Source: Enterobacter asburiae
Lineage (GTDB): Bacteria; Pseudomonadota; Gammaproteobacteria; Enterobacterales; Enterobacteriaceae
Direction of reading: 5' to 3'
Assembly (NCBI RefSeq): GCF_007035645.1
Contig: NZ_AP019632.1
Location: forward strand, 2,418,001 to 2,482,000
Length of the DNA stretch: 64,000 bases
A model generated the notes under the pieces. The model saw only the letters and a program-made list of their open reading frames with translations, was not told where the DNA came from and ran no database searches. The translations under genes and the position numbers were made by a program. This document shows positions 35,792 through 44,931 of this stretch, piece after piece (positions within the stretch are counted from its first letter, which is position 1; every line of letters starts with the position of its first letter).

Positions 35792-36439
35792 ATGGAGACG
35801 ATTCACTACATTCTGGACAACTGGGATTACCTCTTAACCCTCACCCTTCAGCACCTGTGGCTGGTGGCGCTGGCCGTAGGTTTAGCCATCATCATCGGCG
35901 TACCGCTGGGCATTCTGGTTGTCCGCCATAAGTGGCTGGCAACGCCGGTACTGGGGATTGCTACCATCGTGCTGACCATTCCGTCCATCGCCCTGTTTGG
36001 CCTGATGATCCCGCTGTTTTCGCTGATCGGTCAGGGTATTGGCGCCCTGCCCGCGATCACGGCGGTGTTTCTCTACTCGCTGCTGCCGATTGTGCGTAAC
36101 ACCCATACGGCGCTCGACAGTCTGCCGCCGGGCCTGCGCGAAGCCGGGCGCGGCATCGGCATGACCTTCTGGCAGCGGCTGCGCTGGGTTGAAATCCCGA
36201 TGGCGCTGCCGGTGATTTTCGGCGGGATCCGCACCGCAGTGGTGATGAATATCGGCGTGATGGCGATTGCCGCCGTGATCGGCGCGGGCGGGCTGGGCCT
36301 GCTGCTGCTCAACGGTATCGGCGGAAGCGATATTCGCATGTTGATTGCGGGCGCGCTGATGATTTGTCTTTTAGCAATTGTGCTCGACTGGCTGCTGCAC
36401 CGTCTGCAGGTTGTTCTGACTCCAAAGGGGATTCGATAA
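35792..36439 (+). CDS. osmW: OsmW, osmoprotectant ABC transporter permease
   Basis: A 215-residue inner membrane permease, the second of two in the operon. It has the EAA loop as EAGRGIGMTFWQRLRWVEIP and five to six helices. Its ribosome binding site TAGGAGG overlaps the stop codon of osmX, and its own stop overlaps the ATPase start (TAATG). The tight coupling shows co-translation. It pairs with the first permease to form the membrane channel. Confidence 0.93.
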   Translation: METIHYILDNWDYLLTLTLQHLWLVALAVGLAIIIGVPLGILVVRHKWLATPVLGIATIVLTIPSIALFGLMIPLFSLIGQGIGALPAITAVFLYSLLPIVRNTHTALDSLPPGLREAGRGIGMTFWQRLRWVEIPMALPVIFGGIRTAVVMNIGVMAIAAVIGAGGLGLLLLNGIGGSDIRMLIAGALMICLLAIVLDWLLHRLQVVLTPKGIR

Positions 36440-37587
36440 TGATAAAACTGGAAAACCTCACCAAACAATTTTCACAGAAGCACAGCCAGTCCTTTAAGGC
36501 CGTCGACAACGTTAACCTGACCGTACCCGAAGGGGAAATGTGCGTCCTGCTCGGCCCCTCCGGCTGCGGGAAGACCACCACCCTGAAGATGATTAACCGC
36601 CTCATTACCCCAAGCAGCGGGACAATCCTGATCAACGGTGAAGACACCAGCGGGATGGACACCGTCACCCTGCGCCGCAACATTGGCTACGTTATCCAGC
36701 AGATTGGCCTGTTCCCTAACATGACCATCGAAGAGAACATCACCGTCGTGCCGCGCATGCTGGGCTGGGATAAAGCGCGCTGCAAAACCCGCGCCGAAGA
36801 GCTGATGGATATGGTGGCGATGGATCCGCATAAGTTCCTCAACCGCTACCCGCGCGAGATGTCCGGCGGCCAGCAGCAGCGTATCGGCGTGATCCGCGCC
36901 CTGGCGGCGGATCCTCCGGTACTGCTGATGGATGAACCCTTCGGCGCGGTGGACCCGATCAACCGCGAGGTGATCCAGAACCAGTTCCTGGAGATGCAGC
37001 GCAAGCTGAAAAAAACCGTCATGCTGGTCAGCCACGATATCGACGAAGCCCTGAAGCTCGGCGACCGTATTGCGGTGTTCCGTCAGGGGAAAATCGTGCA
37101 GTGCGCCAGCCCGGATGAACTGCTGGCGAAACCGGCGAACGAGTTTGTCGGCTCGTTTGTCGGTCAGGACCGCACCCTGAAGCGTCTGCTGCTGGTATCG
37201 GCGGGCGACGTCACCGACCAGCAGCCGACCATTACGGTGCGGGGCTCTACTCCGCTTCCCGAAGCCTTTGCGACCATGGATGATAACGACATTCGGGCCG
37301 TTACGGTGGTTGACGAGCACGGCAAACCGCAGGGCTTTGTGAAGCGTCGCGAAGCGCGTAACGCCAGCGGTACCTGCGCCGACATCCTGCATCCGTTCCG
37401 CATGACCGGCAAGGCGGAAGACAACCTGCGCGTGGTGCTTTCACGTCTGTATGAGAGTAATACCAGCTGGATGCCGATCGTGGATGAGGACGGTCGCTAC
37501 AACGGCGAGATTTCGCAGGACTATATTGCCGAGTACCTGAGCTCCGGGCGTACGCGCCGGGCGCTGAATATTCATAGCGACAGCTAA
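36439..37587 (+). CDS. osmV: OsmV, osmoprotectant ABC transporter ATPase with CBS domains
   Basis: A 382-residue cytosolic ATPase. The start at 36439 (MIKLENLTKQF) overlaps the osmW stop; the earlier in-frame ATG at 36364 lies inside osmW. Walker A is GPSGCGKTT, the signature MSGGQQQRIG, Walker B LLMDEPFG and the switch His VSHDIDEA. A C-terminal pair of CBS domains (about residues 255-375, including IRAVTVVDEHGKPQGF and SWMPIVDEDGRYNG) is the ionic-strength sensing arrangement known from OpuA-type systems. A hairpin terminator follows. Confidence 0.94.
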   Translation: MIKLENLTKQFSQKHSQSFKAVDNVNLTVPEGEMCVLLGPSGCGKTTTLKMINRLITPSSGTILINGEDTSGMDTVTLRRNIGYVIQQIGLFPNMTIEENITVVPRMLGWDKARCKTRAEELMDMVAMDPHKFLNRYPREMSGGQQQRIGVIRALAADPPVLLMDEPFGAVDPINREVIQNQFLEMQRKLKKTVMLVSHDIDEALKLGDRIAVFRQGKIVQCASPDELLAKPANEFVGSFVGQDRTLKRLLLVSAGDVTDQQPTITVRGSTPLPEAFATMDDNDIRAVTVVDEHGKPQGFVKRREARNASGTCADILHPFRMTGKAEDNLRVVLSRLYESNTSWMPIVDEDGRYNGEISQDYIAEYLSSGRTRRALNIHSDS

Positions 37588-37595
37588 CCTTTCTG

Positions 37596-37616
37596 GCCGG
37601 GCATCGCCCGGCTTTT
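37596..37616 (+). terminator. osm operon terminator
   Basis: GCCGGGC (37596-37602) pairs with GCCCGGC (37606-37612) over ATC, followed by TTTT. It ends the four-gene operon before clcB. Confidence 0.85.
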
Positions 37617-37688
37617 CGCACGCAGACCTTTTGCTAACCCCGCGATTTCCCGCCACAATATCGTATCGTCCCCGTTAAAACGCGACCC

Positions 37689-38999
37689 ATGCAACGTCTT
37701 CATACCTACCCCGACATCCGCGCGATGTTTCGTCGTCTGCTGATTGCCACCGTCACCGGCGTGCTGGCCGCGCTGGCCGTTGCGGTATTCCGCCACAGCA
37801 TGTACCTGCTGGAGTGGCTGCTTCTCAGCAACGACAGCGGCAGCCTGGTGAATGCGGCCGCGTCGCTCTCGCCCTGGCGACGCGCATTGACGCCCGCACT
37901 GGGTGGGCTGGCCGCCGGACTGCTGCTCTGGGGTTGGCAGCGTCTGACCGCGCAGCGGCCTCATGCTCCCACCGATTACATGGAAGCGCTGGAGACCGGA
38001 GACGGCCAGTTTGACTACGGCGCCAGCCTTGTGAAATCCCTTGCCTCGCTGCTGGTCGTGGCCAGCGGAAGCGCCATCGGGCGTGAAGGGGCGATGATCC
38101 TGCTTGCCGCCCTCGCCGCCTCCCTTTTCGCCCGGCGCTTTACGCCCAAATCCGAATGGAAATTATGGATAGCCTGTGGTGCCGCCGCCGGGATGGCCAG
38201 CGCCTATCACGCGCCCCTGGCCGGAAGCCTGTTCATCGCGGAAATTCTGTTTGGCACGCTGATGCTGGCCTCGCTCGGCCCCGTGGTGATCGCGGCGGTG
38301 GTGGCGCTTCTCACCACTCAGCTCCTGGCTCCGGGCGCGGGTACGCTCTACGCGGTCCATCTGAGCGGCCTCCTTACCGCGGCCGATTATGCTCTTCTCG
38401 TCGCGATGGGGCTGGTGGCGGGCCTCTGCGGACCGCTGCTGATGTGGCTGATGGATGTCAGCCACGGGCTTTTCCTGCGCCTCAAGCTTTCGCCGCCGTG
38501 GCAATTAGCGCTGGGCGGTGCGATCGTCGGGCTGCTGTCTCTTCTCACGCCGAAGGTGTGGGGGAATGGCTACAGCGTGGTTCAGGCTTTTCTGCTCGCC
38601 CCGCCGCTGCTGTCGGTCATTGCCGGGGTGTTTGTTTGTAAACTGCTGGCGGTACTGGCGAGCAGCGGATCGGGCGCGCCCGGAGGGGTGTTTACGCCCA
38701 CGCTGTTTGTCGGTATGGCAACAGGAATGCTGTTCGCGCAGCTTTTCGCGCTGTGGCTGCCGGGCTCTGAGATGGCGATTTTGCTGGGTCTGGCGGGGAT
38801 GGCAACGCTACTTGCCGCGACCACGCATGCGCCCATTATGTCAGCGCTGATGGTCTGTGAAATGACCGGGCAGTATTTTTTACTGCCCGGCTTGCTGGTC
38901 GCCTGCGTGGTGGCGTCCGTGCTGTCGCGGACGTTACGCCACGACTCGGTCTACGGTCAACACGCCACCGAGGGCAGAGAGATCGATGTACTGCGCTAG
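37689..38999 (+). CDS. clcB: ClcB, CLC-family chloride channel/antiporter
   Basis: A 436-residue inner membrane CLC protein, slightly longer than E. coli ClcB (418) at both ends. Ion-path motifs are [10 protein letters not shown], with the gating glutamate, and [15 protein letters not shown]. coli ClcA and ClcB support extreme acid resistance by exchanging chloride and protons. The start at 37689 is used, although an in-frame ATG at 37722 (MFRRLL) matches the E. coli start better. The last 66 bases overlap the 3' end of bioD2 on the other strand. Confidence 0.92.
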   Translation: MQRLHTYPDIRAMFRRLLIATVTGVLAALAVAVFRHSMYLLEWLLLSNDSGSLVNAAASLSPWRRALTPALGGLAAGLLLWGWQRLTAQRPHAPTDYMEALETGDGQFDYGASLVKSLASLLVVASGSAIGREGAMILLAALAASLFARRFTPKSEWKLWIACGAAAGMASAYHAPLAGSLFIAEILFGTLMLASLGPVVIAAVVALLTTQLLAPGAGTLYAVHLSGLLTAADYALLVAMGLVAGLCGPLLMWLMDVSHGLFLRLKLSPPWQLALGGAIVGLLSLLTPKVWGNGYSVVQAFLLAPPLLSVIAGVFVCKLLAVLASSGSGAPGGVFTPTLFVGMATGMLFAQLFALWLPGSEMAILLGLAGMATLLAATTHAPIMSALMVCEMTGQYFLLPGLLVACVVASVLSRTLRHDSVYGQHATEGREIDVLR

Positions 39000-39629
39000 C
39001 TCGCGCTGCTCGGCGCGGGGCAGATAAGGCAGTTCACCCACCAGCGGCCCGGGCAGCTTTTTGCTCAGCACGTCGATGATCTCGGCGTAGTGCGCCAGGC
39101 CCGGGTTGATGCGGTTTGCTACCCAGCCAATCAGCGGCAGGCCGTCATTGGCGATCGCCTGCGCCGTCAGCAGCGCGTGGTTGATGCACCCTTCCTGGAT
39201 ACCCACCACCATTACCACCGGAAGCTGTTCCTGTACGACCCATTCAGACAGCGGGCGCAAATCATTCATCAGGCTGCGCCAGCCGCCCGTCCCTTCCACG
39301 ACCACGTGGTCCACCTTTTCGCTCAGGTTCGCCAGGCCGTCGGACAACAGGGGATAATTAATCAGGCCGCTGTGCGCTACGCTGCTCTCCTCTTCGCTTA
39401 ACGCAATGGGATTGACCGCGTGATAAGGCAGTTCCAGTGACGAGACGCTTTGCAGCACCAGGGCGTCTTTATTACGCAATCCCTCTGGCGTCTCTTTACT
39501 GCCTTTTGCGACCGGTTTGTACCCTGCCACGCGTTTACCGCTTGCTGCCAGCGCCTGCAGCAATGCGCGGGATACGACGGTCTTGCCGACAGAGGTATCT
39601 GTACCAGTAACAAAGAAACGCTTAAGCAT
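38934..39629 (-). CDS. bioD2: BioD2 (YnfK), dethiobiotin synthetase homologue
   Basis: A 231-residue P-loop enzyme of the dethiobiotin synthase family, which closes the ureido ring of dethiobiotin from DAPA, CO2 and ATP in biotin synthesis. The P-loop is GTDTSVGKT, with [12 protein letters not shown] and the VANRINPG region characteristic of BioD. It is the second copy type found beside mlc in E. coli, distinct from bioD of the bio operon. Its C-terminal codons overlap clcB tail to tail. Confidence 0.93.
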   Translation of the reverse strand: MLKRFFVTGTDTSVGKTVVSRALLQALAASGKRVAGYKPVAKGSKETPEGLRNKDALVLQSVSSLELPYHAVNPIALSEEESSVAHSGLINYPLLSDGLANLSEKVDHVVVEGTGGWRSLMNDLRPLSEWVVQEQLPVVMVVGIQEGCINHALLTAQAIANDGLPLIGWVANRINPGLAHYAEIIDVLSKKLPGPLVGELPYLPRAEQRELAQYIDLSALGGVLTVDRVVA

Positions 39630-39759
39630 GACTCACTCCACCTCTTGGGTATGCTTCGAAAATATAAACCAGGTAAATAATTCAGTGGAGGAAGTCTACG
39701 GGATGCGTGCGCTACCCGGCTTGAGATAGCGCAATTTTTCTTACATCTGCGGAAAAGAG

Positions 39760-40980
39760 TTAACCCTGCAGCAGGCGGATCAACAGCGAGCCGTTATACA
39801 TGGCATCTTTGACCAGCGCCGCGCCGGCCATGGTTCCCTGGTTGGAAAACTGGGTGCTTTCTACCGCAATATTTTTGCTGTAGGCGGGAAGCGACTGCTG
39901 ATGGATGCAGGCCGAAATCGCCGGGAAGAGGATCTCCGCCGCCTGGCTCAGCGGTGAGCCAATAAGGATTTTTTGCGGATTGAAGAGGTTCACCATAATG
40001 GCCAGTATGCGGCCAACGTTATTCCCCACGCCGGTAATAATGTCCTTCGCCAGCAGATCGCCCTGGCGCGCGGCGGCGCAAAGGGAATCCACCGTCAGGG
40101 GTTGGCCGTGCAGCGAGGAGCTCATGGACTGGCTGAGCCGGACCTGCGCAAGCTCCAGCACGCTTTCCACGCTGGCAATGGTCTCCAGACAGCCGTGGTT
40201 TCCGCAGTAGCAGCGCTTGCCGTACGGGTCGACCTGGGTATGACCGATTTCCACCAGGCTACTGCTCCCGGCGTGGAGAAGACGTCCGTCGGTAATCACG
40301 CCCGCCCCGACGTTATGGTCGATGACCACCTGAATCACATCCCGCGCGCCGCGCGACGCGCCAAACAGCGCCTCCGCCATCGTCCAGGCGCTAATGTCAT
40401 GCTGAATATAGACCGGCACGCCGGTATGGTTTTTCAGCACCTCGCCCAGCGGCATCTCTTTGACATCGTCGTAAAACGGCATGCGGTGAACAATCCCGTT
40501 TTCGGTATCAATAATGCCCGGCATGGTGATGGCAATCGCCGTTAAGCGTTCCAGCCGCTGCTGATGGCGGATAAAGAAGTGATCGATATGCGAGACAATC
40601 GCGTCGAGGAGCGGTTCCTCCGCATTGAGCGGCAGTTCAAGCCGGTCTTCCACCACCAGCTTGCTGCTCAGGTCGCGCAGCGCAAGGAAGATCTCCCCCC
40701 GGCTGATGCGCAGTGACAGGTAGTGCCACGCTTCCGTTTCAACCACCAGCCCGACTGCCGGACGACCGCGGCTGCCCGGCTCCTGAATTTCCGTCTCCTG
40801 AACCAGGTGCGCTTCCAGCATCTCGCGGACAATCTTGGTGATACTGGCAGGTGCCAGTTGTGCCAGGCGCGAAAGATCGATACGCGAAACCGGACCAAGC
40901 TGATCAATCAGGCGATACACCGCGCCAGCGTTGGTCTGCTTAATCTGATCGATATGCCCTGGCTGACTATCAGCAACCAC
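39760..40980 (-). CDS. mlc: Mlc, glucose-responsive ROK-family repressor
   Basis: A 406-residue repressor nearly identical to E. coli Mlc, including the GTG start (VADSQPGHIDQIKQTNAGAV). It has an N-terminal helix-turn-helix (SRIDLSRLAQLAPASITKIV), a ROK domain, and the zinc site GHTQVDPYGKRCYCGNHGC. Mlc represses ptsG, manXYZ, malT and pts and is released when bound by dephosphorylated EIICB-Glc at the membrane. A palindromic TTATTTTCGA...AAATAA element 11 bases upstream fits known autoregulation. Confidence 0.97.
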   Translation of the reverse strand: MVADSQPGHIDQIKQTNAGAVYRLIDQLGPVSRIDLSRLAQLAPASITKIVREMLEAHLVQETEIQEPGSRGRPAVGLVVETEAWHYLSLRISRGEIFLALRDLSSKLVVEDRLELPLNAEEPLLDAIVSHIDHFFIRHQQRLERLTAIAITMPGIIDTENGIVHRMPFYDDVKEMPLGEVLKNHTGVPVYIQHDISAWTMAEALFGASRGARDVIQVVIDHNVGAGVITDGRLLHAGSSSLVEIGHTQVDPYGKRCYCGNHGCLETIASVESVLELAQVRLSQSMSSSLHGQPLTVDSLCAAARQGDLLAKDIITGVGNNVGRILAIMVNLFNPQKILIGSPLSQAAEILFPAISACIHQQSLPAYSKNIAVESTQFSNQGTMAGAALVKDAMYNGSLLIRLLQG

Positions 40981-40991
40981 CTCGTACTCCC

Positions 40992-41013
40992 TTATTTTCG
41001 AGCTTCGAAATAA
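40992..41013. promoter_or_regulatory. Candidate Mlc operator at the mlc promoter
   Basis: TTATTTTCGAGC followed by TTCGAAATAA is an imperfect palindrome with the TTATTT...AAATAA ends typical of Mlc/NagC sites, directly upstream of the mlc start. Mlc is known to repress itself. Confidence 0.55.
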
Positions 41014-41074
41014 ACTGTTTGCTATGGTGAAGCACTTGCATGGCCGTCGTCAAATATTTACTTAGCCATGTGAT

Positions 41075-42007
41075 TTACCGCACATTTTTACCCTCTTTTA
41101 CGTGAAAATGCCGCCCGGCAGAGGCGCTCATTAGCTGCTGTTTGAAGCGCTGTGCGGCATGGCTCTGTTCACGGTGTTTTGACCACACCAGCCACATTTC
41201 GGAAACGGCATCCTCTTCGGCGATGGTCACCCAGCGCATTTCGCGCAGTTGCACCCGCTTAAAGGAGGCCGGAAGAATAGACACGCCCAGACCGGCCGCG
41301 ACCAGGCCGATGATGGTCATCGCTTCCCCTACTTCCTGGGTGATGACCGGGGCAAGATCGTAGCGGCGCATCAGCCCAAGGATATCGTCATACAGGCCCG
41401 TCCCGACCTGCGGGTCAAAAAAGACAAACGGCTCTTTTGCCAGCTCTGCCAGCGAAACCGACGGACGCGACGCCAGCGGGTGATCGTGCGGGATCATACC
41501 CATCAGCGGCTCGCGCAGGATCACCTCCCACGCCAGCGTGTCCGGCAGCTGGGTGTTACGCATCAGCCCCAGATCCAGCGAACCCTCATTCAGCGGCGCA
41601 ATCTGCTCGCGGGTGTTGATTTCGCGCGTCTGAATGTGAACATCCGGAAAGTGGCGACGGAATGACGAAAGGGTCTCCGAGACGGCGCTGATGAACGGTG
41701 CGGACGAGGTAAACCCGATTCGCAGCTCTCCGGCTTCCCCGAGATAGAGCCGTTCTGCACGGGCGGCGGCGTCATCGACCATGCTCAGAATTTGTCGGCT
41801 GTCGATCAGGAACTGCTTACCCGCCGCCGTCAGACTCACGCTGCGGTTGGTGCGGGCCAGAAGGCGCGCCCCGACCTGCTGCTCCAGGATTTGAATCTGC
41901 TGGCTTAACGGTGGCTGAGAGATATTCAGGCGTGCCGCCGCGCGGCCAAAATGCAGCTCCTCGGCGACGGCGACAAAGTAGCGAAGATGACGCAGCTCGA
42001 TATTCAT
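41075..42007 (-). CDS. ynfL: YnfL, LysR-family regulator
   Basis: A 310-residue LysR-type regulator. The N-terminal helix-turn-helix is typical (IELRHLRYFVAVAEELHFGR, LNISQPPLSQQIQILEQQVG), with a periplasmic-binding-like effector domain from about residue 90. It is divergent from the MFS gene ynfM across 121 bases, as in E. coli, and probably controls it. The effector is unknown. Confidence 0.93.
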   Translation of the reverse strand: MNIELRHLRYFVAVAEELHFGRAAARLNISQPPLSQQIQILEQQVGARLLARTNRSVSLTAAGKQFLIDSRQILSMVDDAAARAERLYLGEAGELRIGFTSSAPFISAVSETLSSFRRHFPDVHIQTREINTREQIAPLNEGSLDLGLMRNTQLPDTLAWEVILREPLMGMIPHDHPLASRPSVSLAELAKEPFVFFDPQVGTGLYDDILGLMRRYDLAPVITQEVGEAMTIIGLVAAGLGVSILPASFKRVQLREMRWVTIAEEDAVSEMWLVWSKHREQSHAAQRFKQQLMSASAGRHFHVKEGKNVR

Positions 42008-42128
42008 ATTTTTAAAGTATCATTTGAGATTATTAATATATTAGACAGAATATTTACACTTTCCTACCCTGAACAGGTGGTCATACCCGTCACCAGAAAT
42101 CACGGGGATGTTTAAGCAAGGAAACAGT

Positions 42129-43382
42129 GTGAGCCGTACAACGACTATTGATATCGATCCGGCAAGAGATATCGATGATTTACCCGCAGCACCGCAGCCG
42201 GTCCAGTTCATTAAACGTGGTACCCCCCAATTTATGCGCGTCACGCTGGCGCTCTTTTCCGCCGGTCTGGCGACCTTCGCCCTGCTCTATTGCGTTCAGC
42301 CGATCCTGCCCGTTCTCTCTCATGAGTTTGGCGTATCGCCTGCCAGCAGCAGCGTTTCGCTCTCTGTTTCTACCGGCATGCTGGCGATTGGCCTGCTCTT
42401 TACCGGACCGCTGTCCGACGCCATTGGCCGTAAACCGGTGATGGTAACCGCGCTGATGCTGGCGTCGGTCTGTACGTTACTCTCGACCATGATGACCAGC
42501 TGGCACGGTATTCTGGTGATGCGCGCGCTGATTGGGCTCTCGCTCAGCGGCGTGGCGGCGGTCGGGATGACCTACCTCAGCGAGGAGATTCACCCGAGCT
42601 TTGTTGCTTTCTCCATGGGGCTTTACATCAGCGGGAACTCGATTGGCGGAATGAGCGGCCGCCTGCTGAGCGGGGTCTTTACGGATTTCTTTAACTGGCG
42701 TATTGCGCTGGCGGTCATCGGGTGTTTTGCGCTGGCATCAGCGCTGATGTTCTGGAAAATTCTGCCGGAATCGCGTCATTTCCGCCCGACATCGCTGCGC
42801 CCGAAAACGCTGTTTATCAACTTCCGCCTGCACTGGCGCGACAAAGGTTTGCCGCGACTGTTTCTGATGGGATTCCTGCTGATGGGCGCCTTCGTCACGC
42901 TGTTTAACTATATTGGCTACCGCCTGATGCTCTCGCCGTGGCATCTGAATCAGGCCGTTGTCGGTTTGCTTTCTGTGGCCTATCTCACCGGCACGTGGAG
43001 CTCGCCGAAAGCCGGGGCGATGACCGCACGCTATGGACGCGGGCCGGTACTGCTGGTATTCACGGGCGTGATGTTACTCGGCCTGCTGCTGACGCTATTA
43101 TCCTCGCTGTGGTTCATCTTTGCCGGGATGCTGCTCTTCTCCGCCGGGTTCTTCGCCGCCCACTCGGTCGCCAGCAGCTGGATTGGCCCGCGCGCGCGTC
43201 GCGCCAAAGGCCAGGCATCATCGCTGTATCTGTTCAGCTATTACCTGGGCTCCAGTATCGCCGGGACCCTCGGCGGCGTGTTCTGGCATAACTACGGCTG
43301 GAACGGCGTGGGCGGGTTTATCGCGCTGATGCTGTGCGCGGCGCTGCTGGTGGGGAGAAGCCTGCATCAGCGTTTGAAATAA
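42129..43382 (+). CDS. ynfM: YnfM, MFS transporter (arabinose-polymer/AraJ-like group)
   Basis: A 417-residue inner membrane MFS exporter, the E. coli length when started at the GTG at 42129 (SRTTTIDIDPA), which has AAGGAAA 5 bases upstream. An ATG at 42108 lacks such a site. Motif A appears as GPLSDAIGRKPVM, and the protein shows about 12 helices after a 35-residue soluble N-terminus. The E. coli homologue has been linked to multidrug-type or metabolite export, but its substrate is not established. Regulation by the divergent YnfL is likely. Confidence 0.93.
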   Translation: MSRTTTIDIDPARDIDDLPAAPQPVQFIKRGTPQFMRVTLALFSAGLATFALLYCVQPILPVLSHEFGVSPASSSVSLSVSTGMLAIGLLFTGPLSDAIGRKPVMVTALMLASVCTLLSTMMTSWHGILVMRALIGLSLSGVAAVGMTYLSEEIHPSFVAFSMGLYISGNSIGGMSGRLLSGVFTDFFNWRIALAVIGCFALASALMFWKILPESRHFRPTSLRPKTLFINFRLHWRDKGLPRLFLMGFLLMGAFVTLFNYIGYRLMLSPWHLNQAVVGLLSVAYLTGTWSSPKAGAMTARYGRGPVLLVFTGVMLLGLLLTLLSSLWFIFAGMLLFSAGFFAAHSVASSWIGPRARRAKGQASSLYLFSYYLGSSIAGTLGGVFWHNYGWNGVGGFIALMLCAALLVGRSLHQRLK

Positions 43383-43386
43383 ACAA

Positions 43387-43428
43387 ACGCTATCCCCCGC
43401 ATATCAGCTAATGTACGGGGGCGCGTTT
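43387..43428 (+). terminator. Terminator-like hairpin after ynfM
   Basis: AACGC-CCCCCG pairs with CGGGGG-GCGTT around a long loop (CCCCCG at 43394-43399, CGGGGG at 43416-43421), followed by TTTCT. Confidence 0.6.
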
Positions 43429-43555
43429 CTCATGTTAGCTAAACTTAATTCAGTATTAAGTAAAACGAATTCTTTATAACCATTTTGTGCATTCAGCTCT
43501 CTTCCCTCTCTCTGTAAGCTCATCGACTTCATCGTATGAAAAGAGGGATTTTAAA

Positions 43556-44038
43556 ATGGCCATTCCAGGCAATATGTGGTTGTTCGATGACGGTGGTGCG
43601 CTTATCAAAGGCGGTTGTGATGTGCAGCACAGGGAATACAGCATTGAGTTCAAAGGATTTCACCACAATCTTTCGACGCCAACCGATAACCTGACGGGTA
43701 AACCTACGGGTAAACGCATCCACTCCCCAATGATGATCGTAAAGGAATTTGATTACTCATCACCCTATCTCTACAAAGCGGTCGCGACAGGTCAGGCTCT
43801 GCAAAAAGCCGAACTTAAATTCTACAAGATTAATGACGCAGGTCTTGAAGCGGAGTATTTCAATATTCTTCTGGAAGGCGTGCGGATTGTTTCAGTATCA
43901 CCTGCAATGGCTGCGCCGGGCGACAATAATAACAACCACCTCGAAACGGTTGAATTGCGCTATGAGAAAATTACGTGGAAACATAACGACGGCAATATCA
44001 TTTTCTCTGACGCATGGAATGAACGGGCGACAGCGTAA
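43556..44038 (+). CDS. hcp: Hcp-family type VI secretion tube protein (orphan)
   Basis: A 160-residue Hcp. The start at 43556 (MAIPGNMWLFDDGGALIKGG) is the usual Hcp opening and has AGAGGG upstream; an earlier ATG adds 23 unrelated residues. Core strands such as HREYSIEFKGFHHNL and the C-terminal HLETVELRYEKITWKHNDGNIIFSDAW segment fit. Hcp rings stack into the tube that carries effectors out of the cell. No other T6SS core gene is in the window, so this is an orphan copy that would rely on an apparatus elsewhere. The next gene begins 13 bases downstream, which suggests cargo. A CTTAAT/ATTAAG repeat (43444-43460) lies upstream. Confidence 0.92.
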   Translation: MAIPGNMWLFDDGGALIKGGCDVQHREYSIEFKGFHHNLSTPTDNLTGKPTGKRIHSPMMIVKEFDYSSPYLYKAVATGQALQKAELKFYKINDAGLEAEYFNILLEGVRIVSVSPAMAAPGDNNNNHLETVELRYEKITWKHNDGNIIFSDAWNERATA

Positions 44039-44051
44039 CTGGGGTACTGGT

Positions 44052-44501
44052 ATGGATACAACGGAAGAGATTAACGGAACCTACTTCTACAGAGGTCATT
44101 CAAACGTCACTTCGGGCGAGTTACTTGAGATCATTTTTCTTGAGGAGTTCTGTATGGAGTTGGGGATAGATGCCGTTTCAGGCGCGGCTATTTTAGGCGG
44201 ACAACCGTGGCTAAGTACTCGGGCAAAACCCGAAGGCGCTACCCTGGGGACAAGCGTTGTTTCTATGTACGCGCGAATAATTTTACGGGACGCTCGTCTT
44301 CCTTTCGGGATTAAAATTCCCACTCCCGTGGGAGTCAGGATGCAGCCAACTAACAAACTCGCAGCGGTAATTGGTCGCTATATCCCCTGGCTTGGATGGG
44401 CCTCACTTGCACTGACTCTTCATCGAGTTTCAACGCGTACACGAGAGAAATACAATTTGATTGCACGACCAAAAGACCGCATAGCGTGGACATCTTTCTA
44501 A
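44052..44501 (+). CDS. Candidate Hcp-linked type VI effector or cargo (unrecognised)
   Basis: A 149-residue protein read from the ATG at 44052, 13 bases after hcp. The N-terminus (MDTTEEINGTYFYRGHSNVT) is followed by SGELLEIIFLEEFCMELGID, a glycine/alanine-rich hydrophobic patch (AVSGAAILGGQPWL) and a hydrophobic segment near residue 115 (IGRYIPWLGWASLALTLH). I believe this type of protein recurs beside hcp genes in enterobacteria but I cannot name a domain or an active site. Membrane action is a reasonable guess from the hydrophobic patches. Its stop overlaps the next gene start (TAATG). Confidence 0.7.
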   Translation: MDTTEEINGTYFYRGHSNVTSGELLEIIFLEEFCMELGIDAVSGAAILGGQPWLSTRAKPEGATLGTSVVSMYARIILRDARLPFGIKIPTPVGVRMQPTNKLAAVIGRYIPWLGWASLALTLHRVSTRTREKYNLIARPKDRIAWTSF

Positions 44502-44830
44502 TGAGCATCGTAGACGACGTGTTATTTATGTTTCGGGATGAAATTCCTGGTTATCTGGATAACGACTGGAAAGAAGTTCCCCTGGAACTGGATTCTGATT
44601 TATTCGATTCACCGGGCGATGACCTACACGATGCATTAACCCGATACGAGAAAGAGTTCAACGTCGATTTGTCTGGTGTGGATTGGTCTCGCTATTTTCC
44701 CTGGCAGAATACGCCCTTGTTAAAGCGCTGGTTCAGGTTAAAGCGGGAAGAAATTGAGGCAACCCGCATACCGTTGACCGTAAGAATGTTTGCAGAGTCG
44801 GCAAAAGCAGGAAAGTGGCTCTACGACTGA
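44501..44830 (+). CDS. DUF1493 protein, possible partner or immunity protein
   Basis: A 109-residue acidic protein of the DUF1493 family. Family marks are the start (MSIVDDVLFMFRDEIPGYLDNDW), the central VDLSGVDWSRYFPW and the C-terminus PLTVRMFAESAKAGKWLYD. The start at 44501 overlaps the preceding stop by one base, so the two proteins are made together; a longer frame from 44396 is rejected. DUF1493 has no assigned biochemical role. Coupling to a putative T6SS cargo gene makes an immunity or adaptor role attractive, but this is inference. A hairpin terminator follows. Confidence 0.82.
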   Translation: MSIVDDVLFMFRDEIPGYLDNDWKEVPLELDSDLFDSPGDDLHDALTRYEKEFNVDLSGVDWSRYFPWQNTPLLKRWFRLKREEIEATRIPLTVRMFAESAKAGKWLYD

Positions 44831-44835
44831 CTAAT

Positions 44836-44854
44836 AAGGGGCTTCGCGCCCCTT
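44836..44854 (+). terminator. Hairpin ending the hcp islet
   Basis: AAGGGGC (44836-44842) pairs with GCCCCTT (44848-44854) over TTCGC. There is no T-run, but its position six bases after the DUF1493 stop suits a terminator. Confidence 0.6.
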
Positions 44855-44931
44855 GCATCAAAAGTGCACTAATCCTCCATAATTCGCGATACACTCCCTC
44901 AATACTCCCAAAACGATAAGGAAGAACAAGA

